From Chrysaora quinquecirrha (taxonomy: Eukaryota > Cnidaria > Scyphozoa > Semaeostomeae > Pelagiidae): 64,000 bases of DNA. The notes below the pieces were generated by a model, which was given only the letters and a program-made list of their open reading frames with translations, was not told the origin of the DNA and searched no databases. The stretch is taken from the NCBI GenBank assembly GCA_014526335.1, contig JACTAT010000027.1, forward strand, positions 2,732,394 to 2,796,393, in the 5' to 3' direction. Each line of letters opens with the position of its first letter. Positions within the stretch are counted from its first letter, which is position 1. Both the position numbers and the translations under genes were made by a program. This document shows positions 1-11,100 of this stretch, one piece after another.

Positions 1-27
1 GTCCTTAATTTTTAAGTTCTCGTTTGT

Positions 28-412
28 TTAAGATATGCACGTTTTTTTTATAAGGAACACCTTTATAAGGAACTCGAGGCTGAAAATTCCCAAAAAATTA
101 AGGAACTTTAAGGAACTGTCGAGGCTCGGATGAAAAACTAAGAAACTCTTTGTTAAGGAACAAGACGATTTGTACGAAAAGGAACAGAAGCACAATATAT
201 TCCCATCGTTCTTCCCCAAAAGGCTCCATTTATACTTAAAGTTAGAAATGAAGAAAAGTTTCTATGAATTTGCTGTAAAAATTAGTATTTATACATATCC
301 CACGACAAGGAACAGTATAAGGAACTTTCAGCCTCATTTTGTTGAAAATTTAAGGAACTCCAGCCTCAACTCAGACCAAAGGTTCCTCATGAAAAAAAAA
401 CGTGTACTTAGA
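28..412. mobile_element. Family-G element (AAGGAAC-rich, inverted ends)
   Basis: Ends GCACGTTTTTTTTATAAGGAAC and mirror GTTCCTCATGAAAAAAAAACGTG, with many AAGGAACTTT words. A sister copy at 30461-31163 holds a nested hAT element. Related but distinct 400-bp copies are at 32451-32852 and 44641-45043. Confidence 0.7.
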
Positions 413-530
413 GACATGTTGTTGCTGAAACTGATTTGATGATTGTGTCGTAGACAGGTATAGAGTAATCTAATACAGATTTTTTTCCGCTGATCAGATG
501 TATTTGTGGTTGAAATACATTATACATAAG

Positions 531-722
531 GCCCTGGACAAATGAACTGAACATTTCACTGGGCATCGTTCAAAATTGAAGTTTAATGAACATCCAGTTC
601 AATGTTCAGTCACTGAACATTGTTTAGTGAATGTTTGATGGGAGTCAAAAATGTTTCGTGAACCAACATTGCTCAGTGGTTGAAATACGTTCAGCAAATG
701 TTCAGTGAAATGGTCAGCTCAT
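531..722. mobile_element. Family-O MITE (CACTGAACAT words)
   Basis: Starts GGCCCTGGACAAATGAACTG and ends with the mirror CAGCTCATTTGGCC. It is filled with TTCACTGAACATT words in both directions. A related copy lies at about 6150-6300, ending TTAATTTGTTCAGGGCC. Confidence 0.6.
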
Positions 723-1530
723 TTGGCCGCTCGCTGTTTATGTAAAAGCATATTTTATTTGCAGAACTTAAAACTTAAATAGCTAGCACTTACCAATTAT
801 TGCTTGCCGGTATGTATCTCTAAATCTATTTAGATAATACCTGCGAAAACAAAAACAAATGTAAAATTAAAAGAATGAATACGGAAATAGAAAGAAAGAC
901 TAAGACAAATAAAAAGTTTTGCATATTTAGAGGAACGAAACATAGATATGTCTTGTCGCTGCCGTGCTTCTCTAAAAATGCTCTCAAATTTGTTGAAGGT
1001 AGACTTGTAGACTGGTCAAACGATCAAACAATGATCAGCAGACATTTTCAATTTGCATCACAAGCAAAGTTTTTTTCTTATAAGAACACTTGGCTTCTAT
1101 TTCAGCCTCCCTGTTTCTTATTTCTGAAAAGATTTCTCCCCAATTTATCACCCCCTACCCTTCTCAAAAATGCGTTTTCAGGCATAGGCTTCACGCTGGG
1201 TGAACCTTTCTTGTGTTTATCTCAAATTGTTTTGGAGATAGCAAACAATTCTGACCCAAATTTCAGCCTGGTGTTTCTTATAAAGGTTGTTCTTATAAGA
1301 ACAAAAAACGTGAAGTTTGAGCGTTTGTCAACGACACAAAACATTACTTGCAAAACCCAATTGGTTTACTAGTGTTTTTGAAGAAGCTCGAAAATATTCT
1401 TGCTTGACGAAAGCACAAAATTTTTGCCAAGCAAAGTTTTGCGACGTGGAAAAACGGTTGAACATTTTGCTTGCCAAGCAACGTTCAAATGTTTGATGAA
1501 CAATGTTTAATCGTTGACCAAGGCCTCAAG

Positions 1531-1797
1531 GCCTGGCTAAACTAGGAGACATGTCGTCCGCGACACTGTCGCGCGTGAGATGTCCCCTGAATGTCTCCCA
1601 GTTTAGCCACCTCGAAAACTTTGTGGCGTGGGACAAAATTTATGGCGAGAGACACGCAAATGTTTCTGGGACAATGTTGCTCGCGCAAATGCTTCGGGGG
1701 ACATGTTGCTCGCTTGTTCCTCGCATGTTTAGCCACCCTGGGAGACACGCCGATTACAATGTCGCGCGCGACATATCTCCTAGTTTAGCCATAGCTT
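1531..1797. mobile_element. Family-B GC-rich MITE
   Basis: Ends GCCTGGCTAAACTAGGAGAC and GTCTCC-type mirror (ATCTCCTAGTTTAGCC). The interior is rich in CGCG (GTCGCGCGTGAGATG) and unlike the AT-rich surroundings. Other copies: 4425-4703 and 39325-39802. The frames it shows on both strands are by-products of its palindromic structure. Confidence 0.75.
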
Positions 1798-2310
1798 TGG
1801 ACTTTGAATGATTTCATTTCGTTGGAAATCTACCAGTTGTTGAAATGTGACATAAAGTACTTAATTTTGACTTGAATTGAGCTCGCCAGGCCGAAGACAG
1901 TTAATCGGCAAAGCTAAGCAATTTCAAGAACAGTCACAATGCGCCATGAAGGCATATTATGTTGTTTGTCAGACATGAAACGAGAAAGTTCGTCAGACAT
2001 TTGAATCGAGTGCCACCTGCCTGCAGAATTCACAGCATCAAATCAAAATATTCAAGACCGTTTTTGCATTTTTTTTTCGTAAATTAATTTCGAAATCCTT
2101 TTCTTGCGCAAAACACGAGAATTTAGCAAAATTAGACTGATTACCTGCGTCGTAGTTATCGCTATTGAATTGAATTGCTGAACGCTCAAACTACAGTTTT
2201 GGCGATCAGCGTTCAGCAATCTCAGTTTGGTATTAGTCTCGGTTTGATGCGCGATAACTGGGACTCAAGTAATAAGTCCTACTTTCATTCATACCGAAAT
2301 TGAATTTGGA

Positions 2311-3540
2311 ATTAAACTTTGAAATCGCCGTTAAGTGTTGTCGTTAGTGGGCATAATTAACAAACTGCAATTGCTTGCCGAAAACATCAATTAGTATCAA
2401 CTTTAGTGTAGCGCAGTGGAATAATGCGCTTGATTTTTGGGCTAAGGGTTGTGAGTTCGATCCACGATGCAGGAACATTCTAACATCAAGATTTCCGAAA
2501 CTAAAAATTTGACACCATGGTTTTCTCGCAAAAAAGCCGGCTCGGTCGAGCTTCGAACAAAAGGTTTGACTACAATATTGCAAAATGTTGCTCGAATCTA
2601 ATTTGATTTGATTTTTTATTTTGAAATATTTTCATACAATTTTGATTGGGTTGTTATTGTCAGAAGTTTCTAGAAGTCGTCTCAGGTGTAAGATATTTTC
2701 GTGTGAAGAGAGGAGGAGATTGTGGCGCAGTAGAAATTGTTGCCAAGTTAGACAGGAGAATTTTTTTCAAAACAGATTCTCGAAGCTCAATTTGTTGATA
2801 ATTATTGAATTTATCATGCGTGCATATTTCCGTGTTAAGATGAGAGGAATTGATGGCGCAGCAGAAATTGTTGCCAATTTCAAATCAGTTGATGTCATAT
2901 TTATTTCGGTTGGGTTGTTGCGTTGTTGTCCGAATATTCTCGAAGATCTCACGTGTGCTGTGCATATTTCCGTGTAAAGATGGGAGGAAGTTATGGCGCA
3001 GCAGAAATTGTTGCCAATTTTATTCTAATCAGTTTTGAACAAGAAGTTGGTGAGAAGAGAAGGTAAGTGCGACAAATGATAGGAATTAAACTTTGAAATG
3101 GCCGTTAAGTGTTGTCGTTAGTGGGCATAATTACCAAAATGCAATTGCTTGCCAAAAACATCAATTAGAATCAACTGTTAGTGTAGCGCAGTGGAATAAT
3201 GCGCTTCTTCCTTGGGCCAAAGATTGTGAGTTCGATCCACGATGCAGGAACATTCTATAACATCAAAACTTTCGAGAATAAAAATTTGGAACTATGATTT
3301 TCTCGCAAAATGACGGCTCGGTCAGGCTTCAAGAAAAGGTTTGACTACAATATTACAAAATGTTGCTCAAATTTACTGTGATTTTATTTTTTATTTTAAA
3401 GTATTTTAATTCAATTCTTGATCGGGTTGTTTTTGTCAGATGTTTCTAGAAGTCCTCTAACGTGTAACATATTTTCGTGTGAAGAGAGGAGGAAATTGTG
3501 GCGCAGTAGATATTGTTGCCAAGTCTGACATATTTTTCAA
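2311..3540 (+). repeat. Duplicated block with tRNA-like head and inner repeats
   Basis: The segment starting AATTAAACTTTGAAATCGCC (2311) recurs at about 3089, a shift near 778 bp. Each copy has a tRNA-like head (A-box TAGCGCAGTGG, B-box GAGTTCGATCC at 2453 and 3229). A 60-base inner unit ending GCAGAAATTGTTGCCAA-like occurs near 2690, 2822, 2966 and 3467. Confidence 0.75.
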
Positions 3541-3776
3541 AATAGTTTGCGGCCTCGAGAATCATCTAAACATAAATGACTCAAAGTTGGCAATCAATTC
3601 TTCTAAGTTCTACTAATTATCGAATATAGTCATCTGCATGCCAATATATATAGTCACCTACATGCGAATTCTTGTGATAGTTAAATTTATTATTACGGTA
3701 TGCGTGACTAGAGATTTTCTATTTTCGATTGAAAAGTTTGGAATTTTCCCTTTCTTCCAGGAAAGGTTCATCTGAT

Positions 3777-3958
3777 CATCATTGTCATCATCCGTATTAT
3801 CAACATCAAAACAATCATGATCATCATCAATCCATCATCATGGTTTTCAGCTCGGTCTTCAGCTCGGTCTTCAGTATCGTCATCATCGTTATCATCCTCT
3901 TCAAAGTTGTCTTCATCTTCAAAATTATCATCATGATCATCATGATCATCGTCTTCAT

Positions 3959-3989
<31 letters not shown>

Positions 3990-4190
3990 ATCATCATCAT
4001 CATCATCATAATCATCATCATAATCATCATCGTCATCATCATCATAATCATCATCATCATCATCGTCATCATCAACATCATCATCATCATCATCATCGTC
4101 ATCATTATCATCATCATCATTATCATCATCCTTGTTTTATTCTTCGTCATATTCGTCATCATTGTCATCATCTTCAACGTTACTATATCA
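3777..4190. repeat. Long ATC/CAT trinucleotide tract
   Basis: About 400 bases dominated by TCATCATCATCATCG units with scattered GTC and AAC variants. It makes open frames of Ile/Val on one strand and Met on the other, which are artefacts of the repeat. Confidence 0.95.
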
Positions 4191-4214
4191 TCACCATCGT
4201 CCTTCGGACATTGC

Positions 4215-4870
4215 TACAGCGTTGCTATTTTTCTTTCGACTGTCACTCCCTAGAGTATTAACGTCAGAAACAGACCGAAAATGACTATAAGGCGGTATTC
4301 ATACCCAGATGCGGATCGAAATAAACCAATAGAAAAACGAAGTCAGAATGGCATTATATTTTGAGCGCCAATAAGCCCGCGGGATGCAGCAAGATACGTT
4401 AATCGTCATTGGTCATTGGTCATTAAGGCCTGGCTAAACTAGGAGACATGTCGCGCGCGACATTGATATCCCCTCGGTGTCTCCCTGTTAAGCAATCTCT
4501 GAAACATTGTAGCGCGCGACAAAATTTGTAGCGAGAGACACGCAAATGTTTCTGGCAGACAACAGAAACATTTCTTGTCTCCGTCACATGCAAATGACCC
4601 GGGGGACATGTTGCCCGCTTGTCACACGCATGTTTAGCCACACTGGGAGACACGCCGAATGCAGTGTCGCGCGTGACAAGTCTCCAAGTTTAGTCATAGC
4701 TTTACGCTGTATACTGCAAGCTCTAATCGTGCATTTCGATCCGCATATCGGCAGACACACAGCCTTAGTCATATGTTTCGGTCTGTTTTTGACGTTTATA
4801 CTCTGAGGATTTTCAGCGGAAAAAAGTTTTAGGTATGTCCAAGTATGTTTGCGCTCTTTCTTGCGATTCG
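4215..4870. mobile_element. Family-C MITE split by a family-B MITE
   Basis: The left part (about 4215-4335) has TAACGTCAGAAACAGACCGAAA and the right part (about 4740-4870) its mirror CGGTCTGTTTTTGACGTT. Between them sits the family-B copy 4425-4703. An intact family-C element is at 18201-18462 and partial ones at 12146-12250 and 51559-51590. Confidence 0.72.
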
Positions 4871-5100
4871 CGAAGACTCTAAAAATTTTCTACTTGGGCC
4901 TAGTCTTGAGTGAAAAATGTTTGACGAGCACAACCGACGACTCGGGTTTTAATATCACGTGGGCCATGAACATTCACGTTTATTGGCTGTTCAAAATCGA
5001 AAACAAAAGAATTTGATAATCAAATAAGAAATTTGCATATTCTGCACTTTCTAGTATCCATTCTTTCATAGCTATTTATAAGCATAATAAGAAAAATTAC

Positions 5101-8100
5101 CTATTTGCTGACTTGTACCCATCCTTCATCATTCCGGTTAGTTTTCTTTCCCCAGTTCTCGTAAAATCACCCTGAAATAGAGATGAATCCGCAATAAAAC
5201 CGTACATAAACATACAAAAACACCGAAAATATTTCATGCGGATCACTGTTTGGCAGACAGGACATAGACTTATTACATTCGTCGTAGTCTACGCTCCTCC
5301 GCACTCCACTACCTCGCTCCAACCAGTAGTAGTAGTAGTAGTACTCTCTTTGAGCAAACAGCAATTATGTTATTGTAGTTGTTAGTAGCCGTTTCCGAAA
5401 GTTTTGGCGGAATGTACTAAGTCTAGACAGGACAGGCTCGCTAATTTACAATTCAATTTAATGGTTCTATTTGATAAACAAGCAAGGACTAGTCAGAATA
5501 GCTAAGGCCCTGGCCAAACGATCAAACATTGTTGGTCCAACATTTCAAAATCGCTTTACAACAAATGTCTAACCGTTTGGCCACGCCCGAAAAACATTAC
5601 TCGGCAAGCCAAAGTAACAAAACTTGTAGCGTGATGTTTTTGAATAAGTTCAAGAACATTTTTTTGCTTGACGCAAACAAAAAATGTTGGATGATCAAAT
5701 CAATATTTTTGGACGTGGCCAAACAGTCAAACACTTTACTTATCAAGCAAATTTAAAATGTAATACCAACAATGTTTGATCGTTTGGCCAGGGCCTATGG
5801 TGGAGCCAAGGTACCGAAGCTGTGGAGTTCAAATCTGGACACTAATCGGGCTCTACCGTGCAGTGACTTGCTAGTTGAACTTCCTCTGAGCAACCGTAGT
5901 TCTCAGGAACCAATCAAAATTTAGTTTCAGAAAATACTGTGTTGCAAATGGTGTCCAGACGTTCAAGTTTTTGCGAAGATCAATTGGCCCAGACTTAAGG
6001 TCATAGAAATGCCTTAGGCCAATAACTTCAATACGTTATTTGAACGGTTGTTGTTACTGCTACTGTTTGTGAACAGTGGGACTTTCAACCTATTTTAGGG
6101 GTTTACCGTGGCCTTATTTCTGGCAATAACAAGAAATTTTATTAAATAGCACTGAACAAATTTAGTTCACCAAACATTTTTGACTGCGATCAAACCGTTC
6201 AGTGACTGAACAAGGTGACCAAATGAACTGGATTTTTCACTGAACTTCCATTTTGGAAGATGTTCAGTGAAATTTCCAGTTAATTTGTTCAGGGCCATAG
6301 ACGAATAAGACCAAATAGACCGCCTGTTCTCATAGCTCCGTGGTTCCATTCCAATCCGTATAAGCTGAAAAGAACGGGGCTTTTATCATAAAGATAGGCG
6401 TGACTTTAAAATGACAATGATGAGTTCCCAATGGTTACCTTCATGGCTGCTGTCCCAGAGTACTGTCGGCTAATCGCATCTCCATTATTCGCCCACATAT
6501 GGTTGTGAATTTTCCGACATAATAGCGGCAATGTATGTTCCGGTAGCATGCGACCGAGTTTCCGTAACTGCAGAAAATAATAAAGAAAAATTTATACTTC
6601 CCTTTAAAAATTTTAGGGACGACTGAAAAAGACTATCTAGCCCTTCTGGTTCAAATTCGGAAGCCCCTTTGCATGAAACATAATCTTTGATAAACAATAC
6701 GGACTAACTTTGAAACGGAGAGTTAAAATAGCTTTCCATCATCGAGTGCTAGTCTCCCCCGAAGACCGTGCATGAGTTTTCACCCTCTCAAGAAGGCTTC
6801 CAGGGAGGTTCTCATTTATCTCAATCTCATCAGCAATTATCAGGGTCGTATAGGGGGGTTAAAATTTTCCCCTGTTCCCTTGAAAAATCCCCGTGTTTCC
6901 TAGAATGGGGATATTTTTCAGATTGATAGTTCAGCGCATTGATAGGGGGGATATTACCTAATTACTGTTTCCCGATGTCCCCTTTTAATTTTGGCCACGC
7001 TCCCTTGTTCCCTGGATACATTTCTCAAGTGCCCGTGTTCCCTGGAATCCCTAAAGGACCCTCAGTTACGCACAAAAGAGCAAGATAGAATCGTATTATT
7101 GGGCTATCCGTCGATGTATCAGAACGAAAATTTAAACACAGAGAGTAGTCTATAGATTTCTGCCCAAGACAAATTTCGTCCGACTAAGCCTCTGTTTGAT
7201 CCTGAGGCAGAAGGATTGTGAAATTGAAATACAGAGTGAAGGTAGATACGAGATAAGAGATAAGGGATAGCGAATTACAGAAAGAGAGAGAGAGAGAGTT
7301 ATAGAGTCTGACACAGTGACCGGGTTTCTGGGTTTCTGGGTTGCCAGAATGACATAATCATAATGATAGGGGTCAAGATCATCATCATAAGAGACTAGTC
7401 GCCCTGTGGTTTACTTCGTCCTGATACATCGACGGGTAGCCTATTTTTGTGTGGTTTTAAGCTTTGACGTTCAAGATTGGTTTTGTCTTTTCAGTGAGCG
7501 CCTTTTGTGGATGCTGGATGGAAATACTACGAAATGAAAAGAGACAGCAATCTGACCTGAGTTTCAAGGACCGCTCTGGCGATAGTTGCTTGAACGACAT
7601 TCGTTCTGTCTAAGCAATCCATGCAATTGACTCTAAATACACTTTGCTGGTCAGCTACTAAGCCTCTGTTGTCAACCCTAGGAAAACAATACAGCAAATA
7701 AATAAAACAGTAGGCGCGTGGAATCAAACACCCGTAATTAGATCTCACGCTGGAAAATGTTCTTCAATGGGGAAAAAGACAGAGAGATTGGAAATAAGTG
7801 TTCAGAAAAGGACAGGAGATGCACCCACGTCCTTAAAGAGAATCCTGATAAATTTTTCAAAACTCCATTAATAATGTATATTCTGCGTTTAGATTAATGA
7901 TGTATTAACTCCATTAATTAGTTTCTACGTCTTGCTTTTTCTGGAGAGCTCCGAGGGATCGAAAGCCCGTTCTTTTTGACAACTCTCGGGAAAGGCAGAG
8001 ACTTTGCAGGCTCCAATCTCTCCTGACTCCAGAGCTGGAAGGTTTCGCAGACTTAGCAGAGACAGTGTTTCAAAATCAGCTTCTTTAAAATCTTCCACTT

Positions 8101-11100
8101 TCAAATAAACTGTGTTTTTTGGGGTCGAAAATCGGTAACCTGCAAAATCTACTTTTTCCATATTCCAGGAGGGATAAAAGTCCTAAAAGCGCGCACCGTT
8201 AGTAACTAAGTTCAGCAGCGATAACTAGTACCACTGATGTTATAACGGGGAGTCAGTACTCATATCATTCAATTTCATTTAATATACGAAGATTGTTTGA
8301 AAATAAGACCAATCATCAGAACCTACCAGCAGTATCTCATTTCCTTCAATGAATCTGTTATAGCATCAATCAAAATTGCAACGTTATGGAATTTCATTCC
8401 TCGACTATAAAGAAGGAAAGACAAATTTAATTCACATTCAAGCAACTGGGGGGGGGAGGTCTTTGTTGTGGTGCCTCACAAAATGCCATACTTGTCATCT
8501 ATCCTCTGGAATTTTCCACAATGAGGTTTCTTTTAATAGATTGATTTCATTTTTTAGGATTCTTTACCGACAGGTTCCACAAAGATTATATGCGAAAACT
8601 AATAAAGAAATGATGAATTCTGTTTGCAAAACGATCGTCGATTCTACAATCACGATCTCTAATGAGACCTTTTTCACGATTAGCAATCCTATCGCGGACA
8701 TATTTGGAGCTTGGGGATGCAACTCTCCTCTACTGTTGGCTACAGTAGCTTTCTGACTAAAAACGATGGAAGAAAACAATACCCTCCAAAAACGGCTGCC
8801 TCATCCTCTACACGATTGGGCACAATGAAGAAACAATACCGGGCGAATATTACACGTTATTACACAGTATTACATAGCCAAGAACTCATTCAGCTTGTTA
8901 ATCTTTTCTAATTCTTGTAAATGTGATCAAGCATCGCTCTTTACTAGGCTATAATATCAAGGAGTAATAGATTGCCAAAATATACCTTACTCTTACTTAT
9001 AATTTTAGATGATAGGCAACCCTTGTCATTCTATATTACTATTGCTTGAGAGAGCATTGGATCTAACCAGTTACCTCTCAGTCATGAGATACGCCCACGA
9101 ACAGTTTTTCCATAGACTTACTACAAAAAAAGTCCCACTCTACGAAAACGGCATTTTGAACCATTTACATGAAATATTGAATTAGATGGCCTAAGGAGCG
9201 ACTGCGACGACTCATGGAGTATTTGAAATAAGTCTAAGGCAACGATCAAACATTGTTGGTAGATTATTTGCAATTTGCTAAACAAGCAACGTTTGACCGT
9301 TTAGCCACGTGGCAAAACATTGCGTGACAAGCAAAAATAATTTAATTTGCTGCACGATGTTTCTGACAGTCCTACAAACACTTACTGCTGGTCACAAGCA
9401 AAAAACTGTTTGACAAGCAATGTTATGCGAGTGGCCACACGGGACAACATTTTGTTTGACAAGCAAAGTTCAAATGTTTGACACACAATGTTTGATTGTT
9501 TGCCAAGGCCCCAATTTCACCATTCAAGAAACCAAAGGTACGTCAGGAAAAACAGCAAAAAGAAATTGAGATGTCTTACCAGTATTCGTGGAAATCGAAG
9601 TTAATGAATCTCAGATCAGGAGAATTGTAACTGATGATATTATCGAGAAAAGCATCTCCGATTATCTGAAATGGGAAAAAAGCATTTACACATAAGTTCA
9701 CGTCAGAAGAAAGATTAATATTACCTTTTAGCCTGAATTTGGATTTGAATCCGAGTTACTCACGAAGATCATGAATCATATAAAAAGTATATTCTTTTAT
9801 TTCTCACTACTATTTTCAGTATTGTTTTTTCGATTTGCGTACCTCTTACGGACCTGTGTTTTCTTTAAAAAAAAAACATCACAAAAATCCTACGAGATTG
9901 CTAAACTTCTTATGCACCTAGCGGATGGCTCGCATGTATTTCACAAATTAACATCAACCAAAAAGTGGGACACGAATGTCCCAGAATGTGATCCAAGACT
10001 GTACTAAAGGTTGAAAAATGACTAAGAGATTTAAGCTACCTTCTCTCTTCCAGCTTGCTCAACAAGATTGATAATAACCTAAGAAAAGCAAAGATTATTC
10101 AGTTAAAAGTTTCAACTTAAAAATCTACAATCATGGACAGAATGTTTGAGGCGAACCTGAAAATGCTCTTTAAACTCCCTTCTTCCTGCTTTCCCCCTTC
10201 CAGTTCAATGTTACATATTTTGTTTACTTTACATTAAAACTAACATGCGTACAATAATGTGTGTTATTAAACTTCGAAAAGAAATCAACATTGAATAGGG
10301 GAGGGGGTGATATGGACATCAGCCCCAAGCAGTATGTCTGTCTCAACATATTTCATCCACGATTGTAGCTTCAGCCGAAATAACCAAGAAGGATATTTCA
10401 AAACAGGGACCTCGTTCGATGAACAAAAGGGCGTATTTTTTGTAAATTTTTTGGAGGACTATGCTAATTCTAAAAACGGCAGACGTAACAGGAAAAGTTT
10501 CCTATACCAACAGGAAAACATGAGGAAAACAGTAGGCAAATTGAGTAAACTGGGAAACCTTCAAGCTTCAGGGGCAGAGGGTTTTCGAAATCTTATATGC
10601 ACCAAAATACACGCACAGAAGTGTACCGAAAAGGGAAGGTATTTTCTGAAAACTGAAGTTGATCAAAAATACGCTCTTAGCTGGTCTACCGAATTCTACC
10701 GACAAGAAAAGATGTCCAAAATAATACGCACAAAGAGACGAGAAGTATTTAAAGAAAAGTTACTTGTTTCTTGTATTTTGTCAACTCCCGATCAAAATGC
10801 AAACTAAAAGCCTTCTGTGTGCTGGTTTCGTCTAAAAAGCAAGGGAAAATATTGATAAATTTTGTCTAACAAAATGATATCTATTAAACACAAGTTGTTA
10901 ACAGTTTATGACAGGCAAACGAATCTGCACTGCGTAAAATACACTTAACAAATCCACAAATTAAAGCAGTGTTGCTTCTTAAAAATCCAGAACATAAGCT
11001 ATCGCTGCAACCACCTTAATTCGATTTGTTCCAACATTATGGAAAGCTGCTAATAATCTAAATTGATGCAGCCCAAACAGTGACAAACAATAACAGTATA

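Noticed and set aside
875..1372. 165-codon plus-strand open frame
   Set aside because: Overlaps TATAAGAAC-rich transposon sequence and a family-A fragment; sequence is not protein-like.
2404..2475. Possible tRNA genes at tRNA-like A/B box regions (also 3180, 19270, 27540, 40850, 54370)
   Set aside because: No acceptor stem or full cloverleaf, and the flanks repeat elsewhere, so they are SINE heads.
3729..4253. Long open frames on both strands (Ile/Val-rich, Met-rich)
   Set aside because: They are translations of the ATC trinucleotide tract; no start context, domain or splice signals.
7925..8161. 79-codon minus-strand frame between INPP5F exons
   Set aside because: No similarity to the SAC domain, and exons 8327-8404 and 7557-7677 join perfectly without it (shared TGG codon). 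A cassette exon cannot be excluded without RNA.
10307..10807. 166-codon plus-strand open frame in an INPP5F intron
   Set aside because: No domain recognised and no promoter or terminator signals; kept as unexplained but not supported as a gene.
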